64,000 nt of DNA from Paenibacillus_AR mesotrionivorans (GCF_046098205.1 NZ_JBJURJ010000011.1:1-64000); one strand, 5' to 3'. Positions 52,684 to 62,083 are shown, counted from the first letter of the stretch. The notes: generated by a model from the sequence alone, not told the origin. Program-made: numbers and translations.

Positions 52684-52795
52684 CTGCCCTAACGTACCAT
52701 GCGGCAACCGGATGAGAAATCACTACATTTTGCTCCCGTATATATTTTTGGTGCATGTTTATCTTTATTTTTTGTGATGGTTATTATCTTTTGGC
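52684..52795 (-). promoter_or_regulatory. Promoter/activator region 2 of the polysaccharide locus
   Basis: This copy matches the region at 48925-49040. Half-sites AAAAAATAAA and AAAAGATAAT are again 19 bp apart on the minus strand. An AAAGAT sits at -35 and TATACG at -10 with a 17-bp spacer. The downstream GCAAAATGTAGTGATTTC is conserved. It drives the secreted glycosidase gene. Confidence 0.65.
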
Positions 52796-52921
52796 GAGAT
52801 TTGTGAACAGCCCCTTGGTCCCCCTACATCCCCTAAAACCGCCATATTACCCGTATGGCAGGCATCCATCTTTTGCTATAATGAGAGAAATAGATTGGAG
52901 CACGGCTGAGGGAGCACGAAT

Positions 52922-53737
52922 ATGGAAGAAATTCAAGGTGATCTGATTACAACCGAAATCCTTCTCGGGGATTTGGAGCAGCTGGGGGTCCGGCCGGGCA
53001 TGACGCTGTTGGCCCACTCCTCCATGAAAGCTCTGGGCGGCTGGGTGGCGGGAGGCCCGGCGGCGGTGGTTTTGGCTTTGGAGGCTGCGCTTGGCCCCTC
53101 CGGCACGCTGGTGATGCCCACACATACGGGAGAACTGACCGATCCTGCCGGATGGCGCTGCCCCCCTGTACGGGAAGCCTGGTGGGACCCCATCCGCCGG
53201 ACAATGCCCGCTTACGACCCGGACCTTTCCCCCACCTACAAAATGGGCGCCATCCCGGAATGCTTTCGCAAGCAAAAGGGTGTCCGCCGAAGCAGCCACC
53301 CCCATCTGTCCTTCGCCGCCTGGGGACGCCGTGCTGCAGAGGTGACCGGCAACCACAGCCTGGATTACGGCTTGGGAGAGGACTCCCCTCTTGCCCGCTT
53401 GTACGGCTTGGACGGCCATATCCTGCTTCTGGGAGTGGGTCACGGCAACAACACCTCCCTGCACCTGGCGGAAGCCCGCTCCCGGTACCGGGCAAACGCA
53501 GTCGTTCACAACAAGGCGCCCATGCTGGTGAATGGAGTCCGCCAGTGGGTGACGTTCCGCGATTTGGATTGGGATTCCTCGGATTTTGAGGCGTTGGGCA
53601 GCGATTATGAACGCGCAGGCGGAACAGTCTGCAAAGGCCGGATCGCTCATGCCCAGGCCTTACTTTTGCCCCAACGTCCATTAGTGGATTATGCGGTGGA
53701 TTGGCTGAATCTGAACCGGTCCGGTCCTGTGGACTAG
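52922..53737 (+). CDS. AAC(3)-family N-acetyltransferase (YokD-like)
   Basis: A 271-residue protein of the Antibiotic_NAT family. Signatures: LLAHSSMKALGGWVAGGP (about 30-47), LVMPTHTGELTDPAGW, RRSSHPHLSFAAWG (about 121-134), LLLGVGHGNNTSLHLAE (about 168-184). The His in HPHLSF and the GxGHxxNTS loop are those used by AAC(3) and FrbF/YokD enzymes. True AAC(3) acetylate the 3-amino group of aminoglycosides; many genomic relatives have other amine substrates. Start ATG 52922 follows GAGGGAG. An APH-type kinase gene follows 40 bp downstream and may be co-transcribed. Confidence 0.87.
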   Translation: MEEIQGDLITTEILLGDLEQLGVRPGMTLLAHSSMKALGGWVAGGPAAVVLALEAALGPSGTLVMPTHTGELTDPAGWRCPPVREAWWDPIRRTMPAYDPDLSPTYKMGAIPECFRKQKGVRRSSHPHLSFAAWGRRAAEVTGNHSLDYGLGEDSPLARLYGLDGHILLLGVGHGNNTSLHLAEARSRYRANAVVHNKAPMLVNGVRQWVTFRDLDWDSSDFEALGSDYERAGGTVCKGRIAHAQALLLPQRPLVDYAVDWLNLNRSGPVD

Positions 53738-53777
53738 GCCATGTTTGCTTCTTATTAAACAGAAAGAAGGATTTTTT

Positions 53778-54638
53778 ATGGAAACCGCAAAACGCCCCGC
53801 TGACAAAAGCGTATCTTCACCCCACGCTGTTGTGGGCAATGGAAGAACCGCGCAGGTCATGGCATTGGGCAATGACCGCATAATGAAACGTTTTAGAAGC
53901 GGCTTTCCCCAACATGGGATCCGCGCAGAGTTTGCAGCAAGCGATTGGGTGTACCGCCAGGGTCTCTCCGTGCCGCGCGCCTTCCAGCTTCTAGAGGAAG
54001 AAGCCGGGCTGTCCATTGTTTTCCAACGCATTCAAGGGCCTACCCTCATGAAACGGATACTTGTGCCTGGTTTCCAAAAACGGGGCGCCCGGCTGCTGGC
54101 CTCCCTGCATGCTGAGATTCACCGTATTCCGACTGACGAGACCTCGCCATTCCGCTCTATGAAGGTTGCCCTCACGGATTCTATCCGGCAAGCGCCAGTC
54201 TTGACGGAAACGGAAAAGGAGCGAATTATCCGCTATACGGCAGCCTTGCCGGAGGAAAACCGGCTGTGTCACGGGGATTTCCACCCGGATAATGTGCTTC
54301 TGGGCACACAGCCTTTTATCATCGACTGGGCCACTGCCGTATCGGGCAGCCCTGCCGGGGATGCCGCAAGAACGGTGCTGATGCTGCAGCATGGAAGCTT
54401 ACCCGACGGGACCCCCCAATGGATCAACACCGTCATCGGGATGGTCCGCAAACGCCTGACCCGTACGTATCTGGAGCATTACCTGAAGCTTTCCGGCATA
54501 AGCCGCAGTGAGCTGGAGCAGTGGATGCTTCCCGTTGCTGCCGCCCGTCTGATCGAATGGCTGCCTGCCCAGGAAAAAACACAGCTGGCCGGACTGGTCC
54601 GCACACGCTTGAAAGAGCTGGAGACATCCGGCGGCTGA
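53778..54638 (+). CDS. APH-family phosphotransferase
   Basis: A 286-residue kinase-fold protein. RTAQVMALGNDRIMKRF is the start of the nucleotide-binding lobe; the catalytic loop is CHGDFHPDNVLL (about residue 167) and the metal motif IIDWATA (about 182). This resembles bacterial APH proteins next to antibiotic N-acetyltransferases, but the substrate cannot be read. ATG 53778 has AAGAAGGA 6 nt upstream and is preferred to the earlier in-frame start. Second gene after the AAC(3)-like gene, ending at a bidirectional terminator. Confidence 0.8.
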   Translation: METAKRPADKSVSSPHAVVGNGRTAQVMALGNDRIMKRFRSGFPQHGIRAEFAASDWVYRQGLSVPRAFQLLEEEAGLSIVFQRIQGPTLMKRILVPGFQKRGARLLASLHAEIHRIPTDETSPFRSMKVALTDSIRQAPVLTETEKERIIRYTAALPEENRLCHGDFHPDNVLLGTQPFIIDWATAVSGSPAGDAARTVLMLQHGSLPDGTPQWINTVIGMVRKRLTRTYLEHYLKLSGISRSELEQWMLPVAAARLIEWLPAQEKTQLAGLVRTRLKELETSGG

Positions 54639-54690
54639 TCAAGCGGTAGATTTGGACAAGCAGAACCTGCCTAACCACCTCGCCACAACC

Positions 54691-54757
54691 AAAAAAGGCG
54701 GCTGGCCCCGGACATCCCTCGCAATGGGAAGCTCCGGCGGTCCAACCGCCCTTTTTT
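54691..54757. terminator. Bidirectional terminator between the APH gene and nrdF
   Basis: AAAAAAGGCGG and CCGCCCTTTTTT face each other around a GC-rich interior, giving a T-run in both directions. It serves the convergent APH and nrdF genes. Confidence 0.8.
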
Positions 54758-54766
54758 ATGTTTCGC

Positions 54767-55756
54767 CTAATTGACTCCAGCCTTTTCCGACAGCCAATCG
54801 AATTGGAAGTCCTCGTCGGCCAAGGGCTCCACCTTAAGCGCCTTGACGTAGCCGTTTCCTTTTTTGGAGAAAAAGTCATGCTGCTTGGTCTGGGTCCGGA
54901 TGCCGTTCTGGACGATAGCGTTGATCTCCTCCTCCGGAAATGGCGCCTCCAGTCCCATGTTCATCATGGCCTTGTTGGCATTGTAGCGCAGGAAGGTTTT
55001 GACCTCCTCCGTCAGCCCCAACGGGTCGTACAGCTCCTCCGTATACCGCTCTTCATTGGCATGGAGCTTGCGCAGCAATTCCAGCAGCTCCGCCTTAGCC
55101 GACTCCTGCTCTTCAGCAGGCAGCCCGGCGTAAATCTCCTGGGCCAGCACACCCACATACAACCCGTGGATGCTTTCGTCCCGGAGGATCAGGTCGATGA
55201 TCTCGCCGCTGGAGGTCATTTTGCCCTGACCCGCCAGGTAGAGGGGGTAGAAGAAGCCGCTGTAGAACAGATAGCTTTCCAGGAGCACCGACGCGCCCAT
55301 GGCCAAGTAGAGGCCGCGTGCATCCGTGATATTTTTGTAATAGGCCGAAATGGTTTCCGCCTTGTACTGGAGGCATGGATGCTGCTCCACCCATTCGAAG
55401 ATGGCGTCAATCTCCTCATTGGAGGCCAGCGTGGTGAAAATACTGCTGTAGGACTTGGCGTGGATCTGCTCCATCATGGCCATAAAACCCAGCACCGCCT
55501 TGCGCTGCAGCCCCTCCACATGCTCCAGAATCTGCGGCATGCCCACGCCGCCCTGCACCGTATCCAACAGGGTCAGCCCGCCCAGTACCTTCATATATAA
55601 ATCCTGCTCCGGCTTGCTCAGCGTGATCCAGGACATTTTGTCATCGGACAGGGGAATCTCGTCGTCGGTCCAGAACTGCATAATATTCTGGCTCCAGAAT
55701 ACCTGGGTAAAATCATCATCCGGGCGGTTCCAGTTGACCGCTTTAATGGCGCACAT
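54767..55756 (-). CDS. nrdF: Class Ib ribonucleotide reductase beta subunit NrdF
   Basis: A 329-residue diiron/dimanganese protein. The ligands are in place: D65, E96, H99, E160, E194 and H197, with the radical Tyr103 in HAKSYSS. NrdF carries the Mn2-tyrosyl radical that starts catalysis in NrdE; the length is normal. Start ATG 55756 follows GGGGGAAG. It is the last gene of the RNR cluster, 43 bp after nrdE. Confidence 0.96.
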   Translation of the reverse strand: MCAIKAVNWNRPDDDFTQVFWSQNIMQFWTDDEIPLSDDKMSWITLSKPEQDLYMKVLGGLTLLDTVQGGVGMPQILEHVEGLQRKAVLGFMAMMEQIHAKSYSSIFTTLASNEEIDAIFEWVEQHPCLQYKAETISAYYKNITDARGLYLAMGASVLLESYLFYSGFFYPLYLAGQGKMTSSGEIIDLILRDESIHGLYVGVLAQEIYAGLPAEEQESAKAELLELLRKLHANEERYTEELYDPLGLTEEVKTFLRYNANKAMMNMGLEAPFPEEEINAIVQNGIRTQTKQHDFFSKKGNGYVKALKVEPLADEDFQFDWLSEKAGVN

Positions 55757-55799
55757 GCTGCTTCCCCCTTTTTCATAAAAAATGGCTTGCCCTTCTGTC

Positions 55800-57884
55800 T
55801 TACACGGAACAGGCGATGCACTCCTCCACCGACAGCATGTTGGTGCGGGTGTAGTAGAGAGATTTCAGGCCGATCCGGGCGGCGTAAATATAGTACCGGG
55901 CCAGCTGCCGGGTAGAAATATCGCTGTTTACATGCAGCACTGTAGAAATCCCCTGGTCCACATGGGTCTGAATTTCGGCGATCAGGTCCAGCACCTTGAA
56001 CTGGTCCATCTGATACGCGGACTTGTAATAGAAAATATTGTCCCGGGCCAAAAAGGGCATCGGGTAATAGGTGGTCGAGTTGGCGTAGGTCCGGGTCTCA
56101 ATAGGCGAGACGATGGGCATCACGCTGGAGGTGGCATTTTGCACATAGGAGATGCTCTGGGTAGGCGCAATCGCCAGCCGGTAAGCATGGTACAGCCCGT
56201 GGGTCCGCACCTGCTCCTGCAGCCGCCGCCAGTCCTCCGGGGACGGGATGGGCATCTGCCCAAACAGAGCCCTCACCTTAGCGCTGGTTGGACGGTAGTC
56301 CGTCTCCAGATACTTCTTGAAGTAGGATCCTGTAGCATAATCGGACTTCTCAAACCCATGGAACGTTTCGCCCTTCTCCCGGGCAATCTCCATGCTTTCG
56401 GCCAGCGAATAATAATTCATCATCATGAAAAAGCTGCGGGCAAACTCACGGGCATCCGCGCTTTCGTAGGCGATCCGGCTTTTGGCCAGAAAGCCGTGCA
56501 GGTTCATGGCACCGAGACCCACGGAATGCAGCTCCTGGTTGGCCTTGACGATACCGGGGGCATTGGCTACCGTGGTCATGTCGCTGACAGCGGTGAGGGC
56601 ACGCATCCCCTCCCGGACAGAGCGCTCCAGAAGGCCCGTCTCCATCACGTTGGCGATGTTCAGGGAGGCCAGATTGCAGCTGATGTCCTTGCGGATCAAG
56701 TCAGGATGGCCGTAGTCGCCAATCTCCGAAACCTCCTGCAGCTGGAAAATCTCCGTGCAGAGGTTGGACATGTTCACGGTGCCCAAAGCGGACAACGCGT
56801 GACTGCGGTTGGCGTTGGACTTGTTCATGATGTACGGATAGCCGGACTCCATCTGGGTGGCGGCAATCTTGATCAGCATTTCCCGGGCGGACATGATCCG
56901 CTTCTTTTTCACCCGGTCGTCAGCCAGAAGGGTTTCGTACATGTCATCCAGGTTCAGGTCATCCAGGTATTTGCCGTAAGCCTTGTAAACGGTGTACGGG
57001 GCGAAGACGTACAGCGGTTCATCCGCCTCTGCCAGCTGATAGAGCTTATCCGGGACGATCAGACCGATGGAGAGAGTTTTGAGACGGATCTTCTCGTCGG
57101 CGTTGATCTTCTTGCTGTCCAGGAATTCCAGTACATCCCAGCCAAAAATATTGTAATACGCCGCGCCGGAGCCTTTGCGCTGCCCCATCTGGTCGGCATA
57201 GGAGAAGGCATCCTCCATGAGCTTCAGGACGGGCATAATGCCCTTGGCCGCCCCTTCCACACCCTTGATGGGTTCGCCACGGCTTCTCAGCTTGGAGAGG
57301 TTCACGGCTACGCCGCCGCCGATTTTGGACAGCTGCATACAGGTGCCCAGCACGTAGTTGATGGAGTTGAGGGAATCGTCCATTTCCAAAAGGAAGCAGG
57401 ATACCATCTCGCCACGGCGTTTTTTGCCGGCGTTGAGGAAGGTGGGGGTGGCAGGCTGCAGCCGCTGCTCCATCATGGAAGCGGTGAGCTGCAGGGCCAG
57501 TTCCTTGCTGCCCCGGCCCAGATAGAGGGCGACTATGGCCACACGGTCCGGATAATGCTCCAGATAGACGGAGCGGTCATCGGTACGCAGGGCGTAATCT
57601 GTATAGAATTTGGATGCCGCCATGTAAGAAGGGAAGCGGAAGTCGTACCTGTGGGCCAGGGCGTAGACCTCCTCTACCGCTTGTTCGGAATAGTGGGCGT
57701 ACACATCCTCATAATAGTCGTTGTCGATCATGTAACGAACCTTTTCGGCGGTGCTGCTGAAGGTCTTGCTCCGGGCCGCAGCCTCCTCCATAAAAGCATC
57801 GGCGGCTTCGCGGTCCTTATCCAGACGGAAGAAGCCGTCGGCATCCCGTTGCATCAGCTGATTGTTCAACTCCAAATAGCGCAT
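55800..57884 (-). CDS. nrdE: Class Ib ribonucleotide reductase alpha subunit NrdE
   Basis: A 694-residue catalytic subunit. GRGSKELALQL, ATPTFLNAG, EMVSCFLLEMDDSL and CNLASLNIANV mark the active site, including the cysteine pair and the N-x-C-x-E region. The C-terminal redox pair is ECIACSV. It lacks a long N-terminal ATP cone, as usual for NrdE. It reduces ribonucleoside diphosphates aerobically with NrdF. ATG 57884 follows AAAGGAGG. It is preceded by a 580-bp gap after nrdI. Confidence 0.96.
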   Translation of the reverse strand: MRYLELNNQLMQRDADGFFRLDKDREAADAFMEEAAARSKTFSSTAEKVRYMIDNDYYEDVYAHYSEQAVEEVYALAHRYDFRFPSYMAASKFYTDYALRTDDRSVYLEHYPDRVAIVALYLGRGSKELALQLTASMMEQRLQPATPTFLNAGKKRRGEMVSCFLLEMDDSLNSINYVLGTCMQLSKIGGGVAVNLSKLRSRGEPIKGVEGAAKGIMPVLKLMEDAFSYADQMGQRKGSGAAYYNIFGWDVLEFLDSKKINADEKIRLKTLSIGLIVPDKLYQLAEADEPLYVFAPYTVYKAYGKYLDDLNLDDMYETLLADDRVKKKRIMSAREMLIKIAATQMESGYPYIMNKSNANRSHALSALGTVNMSNLCTEIFQLQEVSEIGDYGHPDLIRKDISCNLASLNIANVMETGLLERSVREGMRALTAVSDMTTVANAPGIVKANQELHSVGLGAMNLHGFLAKSRIAYESADAREFARSFFMMMNYYSLAESMEIAREKGETFHGFEKSDYATGSYFKKYLETDYRPTSAKVRALFGQMPIPSPEDWRRLQEQVRTHGLYHAYRLAIAPTQSISYVQNATSSVMPIVSPIETRTYANSTTYYPMPFLARDNIFYYKSAYQMDQFKVLDLIAEIQTHVDQGISTVLHVNSDISTRQLARYYIYAARIGLKSLYYTRTNMLSVEECIACSV

Positions 57885-58467
57885 CTGGCTTCCGCCTCCT
57901 TTAGTTCGTATGCGAGTGTGAGAAAGGTTCTCAGTCAAGGGTGTGATACTCCCCGGTTTTGGCTGTTGGGGAGGTATATATGTAGGGGAAACGTCGTGTT
58001 AGTCGAAGCTCCCGTGCAAGAACAATAATGAGTGTGGAAATGCTGTTGCGTTTCGCAGGGGACCGTGGAATACTGCTGTATTCCGCAGGCCGTATCTATC
58101 TCCGGCAGTAGCCGGGAGAAATTATGGGTGGGTTTTGGGCAAAATGTTGCGCCTGGACCCGGCATTTTCACTTCCGATGCTGGCCGCTGGGCTATGGCAG
58201 ATTCTAACGGCGGTGAGCGCCGTTATTTCCGGGTTTTGGCCACTTCGTAAATTCTAACGGCGGCCAGAGCCGCTATTGGGGCCAAATCGCCTCCGGGAGG
58301 CCCTGATTTGTGCAATTAACGTCTCCTGCTTCCGTTAGAATTCCAGCAGCCCTGTTTTGAAGCAAATAAGGGCGCTCACTTCCGTTAAAAATCCGGCAGT
58401 GTGCGGGATAGCCCAAATGCGGCGAAATCGCAGGCGGCCGGATCACCGCGAATCCAAACAAACTCGT
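57885..58467. repeat. 580-bp spacer between nrdI and nrdE with palindromic repeats
   Basis: No convincing gene. Units of the form TTCTAACGGCGG-n-CGCCGTTATT occur at 58202-58228 and 58251-58279, with partial inverted copies at 58315-58342 and 58368-58392. These are REP-like. No clear promoter for nrdE was identified, so read-through from nrdD remains the simplest transcript. Confidence 0.55.
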
Positions 58468-58863
58468 TTAAACCCGGCCCGTCTGCACGGTGCGCTGCAC
58501 ATCCGCTGTTACCGCCAGCCGGTCCAGCTCCTCCAGGAACTGCGCCGCCTCCTTGGCGGTGCCGGAGAGCTCGAACCGGGCCAGCACCGGCACCCGGTAC
58601 TGGGCGCCGATCCGGTCCGCCGCTTTGGCGAAGCCGTCCCCCCAGTTGCGGTTGCCGCTGGAGGCGACGCCCGCCAAACGGTGGCCGTTCTTCTGAAGGA
58701 AGCGCGCTGTGCTGTCCGGCACCTGGCCGAAGCCCGTGGTGTAGGTCACCAGCACGAAGGGCTCCTGGAGCTCCCCTGCCTCTGCCGCCGCTACTGCCCT
58801 CCGTCCCAATCCGTTGACGAAACGCCGGACATTGCCGGTCCGGGAATCATATACGATCAGCAT
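58468..58863 (-). CDS. nrdI: Flavodoxin-like NrdI
   Basis: A 131-residue NrdI. LIVYDSRTGNVRRFVN is the phosphate loop for FMN, VTYTTGFGQVPDST is the second loop, and VASSGNRNWGDGFAKAADRI is the family signature. NrdI supplies the oxidant for assembling the Mn2-Y radical of NrdF. Start ATG 58863 follows GAGGAGG. It sits between nrdG and nrdE on the same strand. Confidence 0.95.
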   Translation of the reverse strand: MLIVYDSRTGNVRRFVNGLGRRAVAAAEAGELQEPFVLVTYTTGFGQVPDSTARFLQKNGHRLAGVASSGNRNWGDGFAKAADRIGAQYRVPVLARFELSGTAKEAAQFLEELDRLAVTADVQRTVQTGRV

Positions 58864-58904
58864 CGCTGTCCCTCCTCTTGATTAAGATATGTTTACCGGG
58901 GGCT

Positions 58905-58955
58905 CCCCCAAAAGGTATCGGATTCCGCTTCAGAGCTTCACGTCACTTTTGGGGG
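58905..58955 (-). promoter_or_regulatory. Perfect 10-bp stem between nrdG and nrdI
   Basis: CCCCCAAAAG (58905-58914) pairs with CTTTTGGGGG (58946-58955). No U-tract follows on the minus strand, so it looks like an mRNA stability or processing element rather than a terminator. Confidence 0.6.
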
Positions 58956-58960
58956 ATCAT

Positions 58961-59509
58961 TTAGGCCGTGGATACAGCCAGCGTGCCCACCACCGCTTCG
59001 GCGGAAACCGCCCGGCCTTGGCGCATGGATTCGGCAGCGTCCAGAAACCGCTGGTTATCCGAGCCCCGGAAGGGAAGGTCATAGGTGCGCCGCGCTTCAA
59101 TGAAGCGCCCGTCCATCAGATAGTCGCTGGCGGCAAGCAGTTCCCGCCATCCGGGATGGCGGTCCGCCTGGGCCAGCAGCGCCTCGAAGGTGTAGCCGGT
59201 GTAGGTGATCACCGATCGGCCCATGGCCTTCACACCCCGGGCTAGACGGGCGAATTCCACCGCTTGCCCGAAGGGCTCTCCGCCGCTTAGCGTTATGCCC
59301 GCCAGCAGGGGGTTCTCCCTTATCTCCGCCAGAATCGATTCCACAGTGCGGAGTGTGCCGCCCTCAAAGCTGTGGGTATGGGGATTATGGCAGCCCGGAC
59401 AAGCATGGGGGCAGCCCTGCCCGAATACCGTCATTCGAATGCCCGGCCCATCCACGATGGATTCCTGCACGATTCCCGCCAGCCGGAGCATGCCGATTTG
59501 CCTTTCCAT
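58961..59509 (-). CDS. nrdG: Anaerobic ribonucleotide reductase-activating protein NrdG
   Basis: A 182-residue radical-SAM enzyme. The cluster motif is CPHACPGC (C33, C37, C40, CxxxCxxC), followed by HNPHTHSF, typical of NrdG. LSGGEPFGQ is the SAM-binding GGE motif. It forms the glycyl radical on NrdD. Start ATG 59509 follows AGGAGG and lies 45 bp after nrdD. Confidence 0.96.
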   Translation of the reverse strand: MERQIGMLRLAGIVQESIVDGPGIRMTVFGQGCPHACPGCHNPHTHSFEGGTLRTVESILAEIRENPLLAGITLSGGEPFGQAVEFARLARGVKAMGRSVITYTGYTFEALLAQADRHPGWRELLAASDYLMDGRFIEARRTYDLPFRGSDNQRFLDAAESMRQGRAVSAEAVVGTLAVSTA

Positions 59510-59554
59510 GTTGGTGCCTCCTAAGAGCCTTCATCAGTTTTCTCTTCGTACATC

Positions 59555-61876
59555 TTACAGATGCTTCACCCGGTCCCGTTCCTCGGCCCGTTTGGCGTCG
59601 TTGAACCGGTCCAGGGTGCCCACCAGGTATCCGGTAATCCGCCGGATCCGCTCGAAGCCTACCGGCCCCTCATGCTCACGCCGTCCGCAGCGCGGGCAGC
59701 GGTCGCCGATGACGCCGGTGTAGCCGCAGACCGGGTCCCGGTCTACCGGATGGTTCACCGAGCCGTAGCCGATGCCGGCTTCCTTCATAGCCCGGATGAC
59801 GGTTTCGAAAGCCGTCGGGTTATGCACCGGATCGCCGTCCAGCTCCACATAGGTGATGTGGCCTGCATTGGTGAATGCATGATACGGAGCTTCCTTGCGG
59901 ATCTTGGCAAAAGCGGTAATCCCGTGATACACCGGCACATGGAAGCTGTTGGTGTAATAATCCCGGTCGGTAACGCCGGGAATGGAGCCATAGCGCTTGC
60001 GGTCCATCCGCACGAACCGGCCTGCCGTTCCTTCCGCCGGAGTCGCCAGCAGGGAGAAGTTCATCCTGGTGCGCTCTGCGGTTTCGTCCATTTTTTGGCG
60101 CATATGCTTGATGATCCGGATTCCCAGCTCCTGGGCCTCCTCGGATTCGCCGTGATGGCTGCCGATGAGAGCCTTCAGGCACTCCGCCAGCCCGATGAAG
60201 CCTGCCGACAAGGAGCCGTGTTTGATCACCTCGCGAATTTCATCGTCAGGGGAAAGCTTGTCGGAGTCGATCCAAACCCCCTGGCCCATCAGGAACGGGA
60301 AATTCTTCACCCGCTTGCGGGCCTGAATTTCGTAACGCTCCAGCAGCTGCTCGATAACCAGCTCCATCTTTTGCTCCAGGGCCGCCATAAAGCCCTCTAC
60401 ATCCCCACGGTGCTCCAGCGCCAGACGCGGCAGGTTGATGGTGGTGAAGCTCAGGTTCCCCCGGCCGAAGGTAATCTGGCGGTCCTTGTCATGGACATTG
60501 CTGATCACACGGGTCCGGCAGCCCATATAGGCGATCTCGGACTCCGGAGAGCCTTCCTTATAGAATTCCAGATTGAACGGTGCGTCCTGGAAGGAGAAAT
60601 TCGGAAACAGCCGTTTAGCACTGACCTGGCAGGCCCGCTGGAACAGATCGTAGTTGGGATCTCCAGGGTTGTAATTCACGCCTTCCTTCACCCGGAAAAT
60701 CTGGATCGGGAAAATCGGCGTTTCGCCGTTGCCCAATCCCCGTTCGGTGGCATGGAGAATGCCCATCACCACCAACCGTCCTTCGGGGCTGATATCGGTG
60801 CCGTAGTTGATGGAGCTGAAGGGAATCTGCGCTCCGGCACGGCTGTGCATGGTGTTCAGATTATGAATCAGCGCCTCCATGGCCTGGTAGGTGCTGCGTT
60901 CAGTCTCCGCCATAGCTTGGCGCACGGCCATCGCCTGAGCCTCGGTTGCTGCCGCCGGGCTGCCCAGAATCTCGGCCAGAAGGGCAAACTCCCGCTCCGC
61001 TTCGGCTTCATCCCGGTTCATCCGGGGGAAAACCGATCCGTCTGCACTCCATGCGCCGAAGGCTTCAGCCAGTCGCTCCAGCCCTTGCGCATCCACACTC
61101 CAGCGCCATTCCAGGGCCTTCAGCAGGTTGCTGCGGTAGAGCCGGGAATACGTTTTGGTTACACCCGCTGCCAGACCGTAGTCGAAATTGGGAATGCTTT
61201 GGCCGCCATGCTGGTCGTTCTGGTTGGACTGGATGGCGATGCAGGCCAGGGCCGCATAGCTCTGGATATCGTTGGGCTCACGCACTTGGCCGTGACCGGT
61301 GCCGAAGCCGCTCTTAAACAGCTTCTCGATGTCAATCTGGCAGCAGGTAGTGGTCAAGGTCAGAAAATCCAGATCGTGAATGTGCACATCCCCGTCCTTG
61401 TGGGCGGCGGCATGCTCCGGCTTCAGTACAAACAGCTCATTAAACTGCTTCGCACCCTCCGAGCCGTACTTGAGCATAGTGCCCATGGAGGTATTGCCGT
61501 CGATGTTGGCATTTTCCCGCTTGATCTCGCTGTTAGAGGCGTCCTGATAGGTAATTTCTTCGAACACCTTCATGAGGCGCGTGTCCATCTCCCGGATCCG
61601 CGAACGCTCCGCCCGGTAGAGGATGTAGGCCTTGGCCGTGTGGACCAGCCCTTCATTCATCAGAACCTCCTCCACGGTGTCCTGAATCTGCTCCACGAAC
61701 GGAACGGCAGCGCCATCCTTGCCCTCCAGACTCTGCATCACCTTCATGGCCAAGCTCATTGCCTGCGCCGGATCGGCTTCCTTGGTGGCATAAGTGGCCT
61801 TCATGATCGCGTTGGTGATTTTGTCGATGGCGAACAGCGCCTCACGGCCGTCTCTTTTGCGAATAGTGGTAATCAA
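59555..61876 (-). CDS. nrdD: Class III anaerobic ribonucleotide reductase NrdD
   Basis: A 773-residue enzyme. The ATP cone is at residues about 3-90 (TIRKRDGREALFAIDKI). The central glycyl-radical fold has NIDGNTSMGTMLKYG, DVHIHDLDFLT and YMGCRTRV. The zinc site is CGYTGVIGDRCPRCG near residue 720, and the radical loop RITGYLVG puts the radical on Gly749. It reduces ribonucleotides without oxygen. The start is TTG 61876, 10 nt after AGGAG; no ATG is in frame nearby. Its leader holds a cobalamin riboswitch and NrdR boxes. Confidence 0.95.
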   Translation of the reverse strand: MITTIRKRDGREALFAIDKITNAIMKATYATKEADPAQAMSLAMKVMQSLEGKDGAAVPFVEQIQDTVEEVLMNEGLVHTAKAYILYRAERSRIREMDTRLMKVFEEITYQDASNSEIKRENANIDGNTSMGTMLKYGSEGAKQFNELFVLKPEHAAAHKDGDVHIHDLDFLTLTTTCCQIDIEKLFKSGFGTGHGQVREPNDIQSYAALACIAIQSNQNDQHGGQSIPNFDYGLAAGVTKTYSRLYRSNLLKALEWRWSVDAQGLERLAEAFGAWSADGSVFPRMNRDEAEAEREFALLAEILGSPAAATEAQAMAVRQAMAETERSTYQAMEALIHNLNTMHSRAGAQIPFSSINYGTDISPEGRLVVMGILHATERGLGNGETPIFPIQIFRVKEGVNYNPGDPNYDLFQRACQVSAKRLFPNFSFQDAPFNLEFYKEGSPESEIAYMGCRTRVISNVHDKDRQITFGRGNLSFTTINLPRLALEHRGDVEGFMAALEQKMELVIEQLLERYEIQARKRVKNFPFLMGQGVWIDSDKLSPDDEIREVIKHGSLSAGFIGLAECLKALIGSHHGESEEAQELGIRIIKHMRQKMDETAERTRMNFSLLATPAEGTAGRFVRMDRKRYGSIPGVTDRDYYTNSFHVPVYHGITAFAKIRKEAPYHAFTNAGHITYVELDGDPVHNPTAFETVIRAMKEAGIGYGSVNHPVDRDPVCGYTGVIGDRCPRCGRREHEGPVGFERIRRITGYLVGTLDRFNDAKRAEERDRVKHL

Positions 61877-61885
61877 GCTCCAACA

Positions 61886-61970
61886 TCTCCTAGTGTGATA
61901 TGTAGTAGGAATAAACTGCCGTATAGGGGGAAATAAAGGCGCCCCCCGACTCCTTCTTGCCGGAAGGAGA
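61886..61970 (-). promoter_or_regulatory. Possible expression platform of the cobalamin riboswitch
   Basis: A short hairpin CTCCTTC/GAAGGAG is at 61950-61956 and 61963-61969. On the transcript its TCTCCT can pair instead with AGGAGA of the nrdD ribosome binding site (complement of 61886-61891). A classical terminator with U-run was not found. Translational control is therefore suggested, not shown. Confidence 0.4.
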
Positions 61971-62083
61971 CGAAAGACGCGCGAATACGCTTTGGATGAT
62001 GCAGCACATCCCGTCCGGAATGCCTGCAGGAATTTCCTGGGTATTCGAACACCGCCCCATCCTCCGTGGGTAAAAAATGCTCA

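Noticed and set aside
57970..57990. NrdR-box-like GTATATATGTA upstream of nrdE
   Set aside because: Only part of the consensus matches, and no second box lies about 32 bp away, unlike the clear pair before nrdD.
55782..58028. 748-codon open frame on the plus strand
   Set aside because: It lies entirely opposite nrdE. Its product is rich in His, Gly, Gln and Val without domains or an SD; it is a by-product of GC-rich codon use in nrdE.
59561..61936. 791-codon open frame on the plus strand
   Set aside because: Antisense to nrdD, low-complexity composition, no SD, no family features. The nrdD frame has the complete glycyl-radical enzyme signature.
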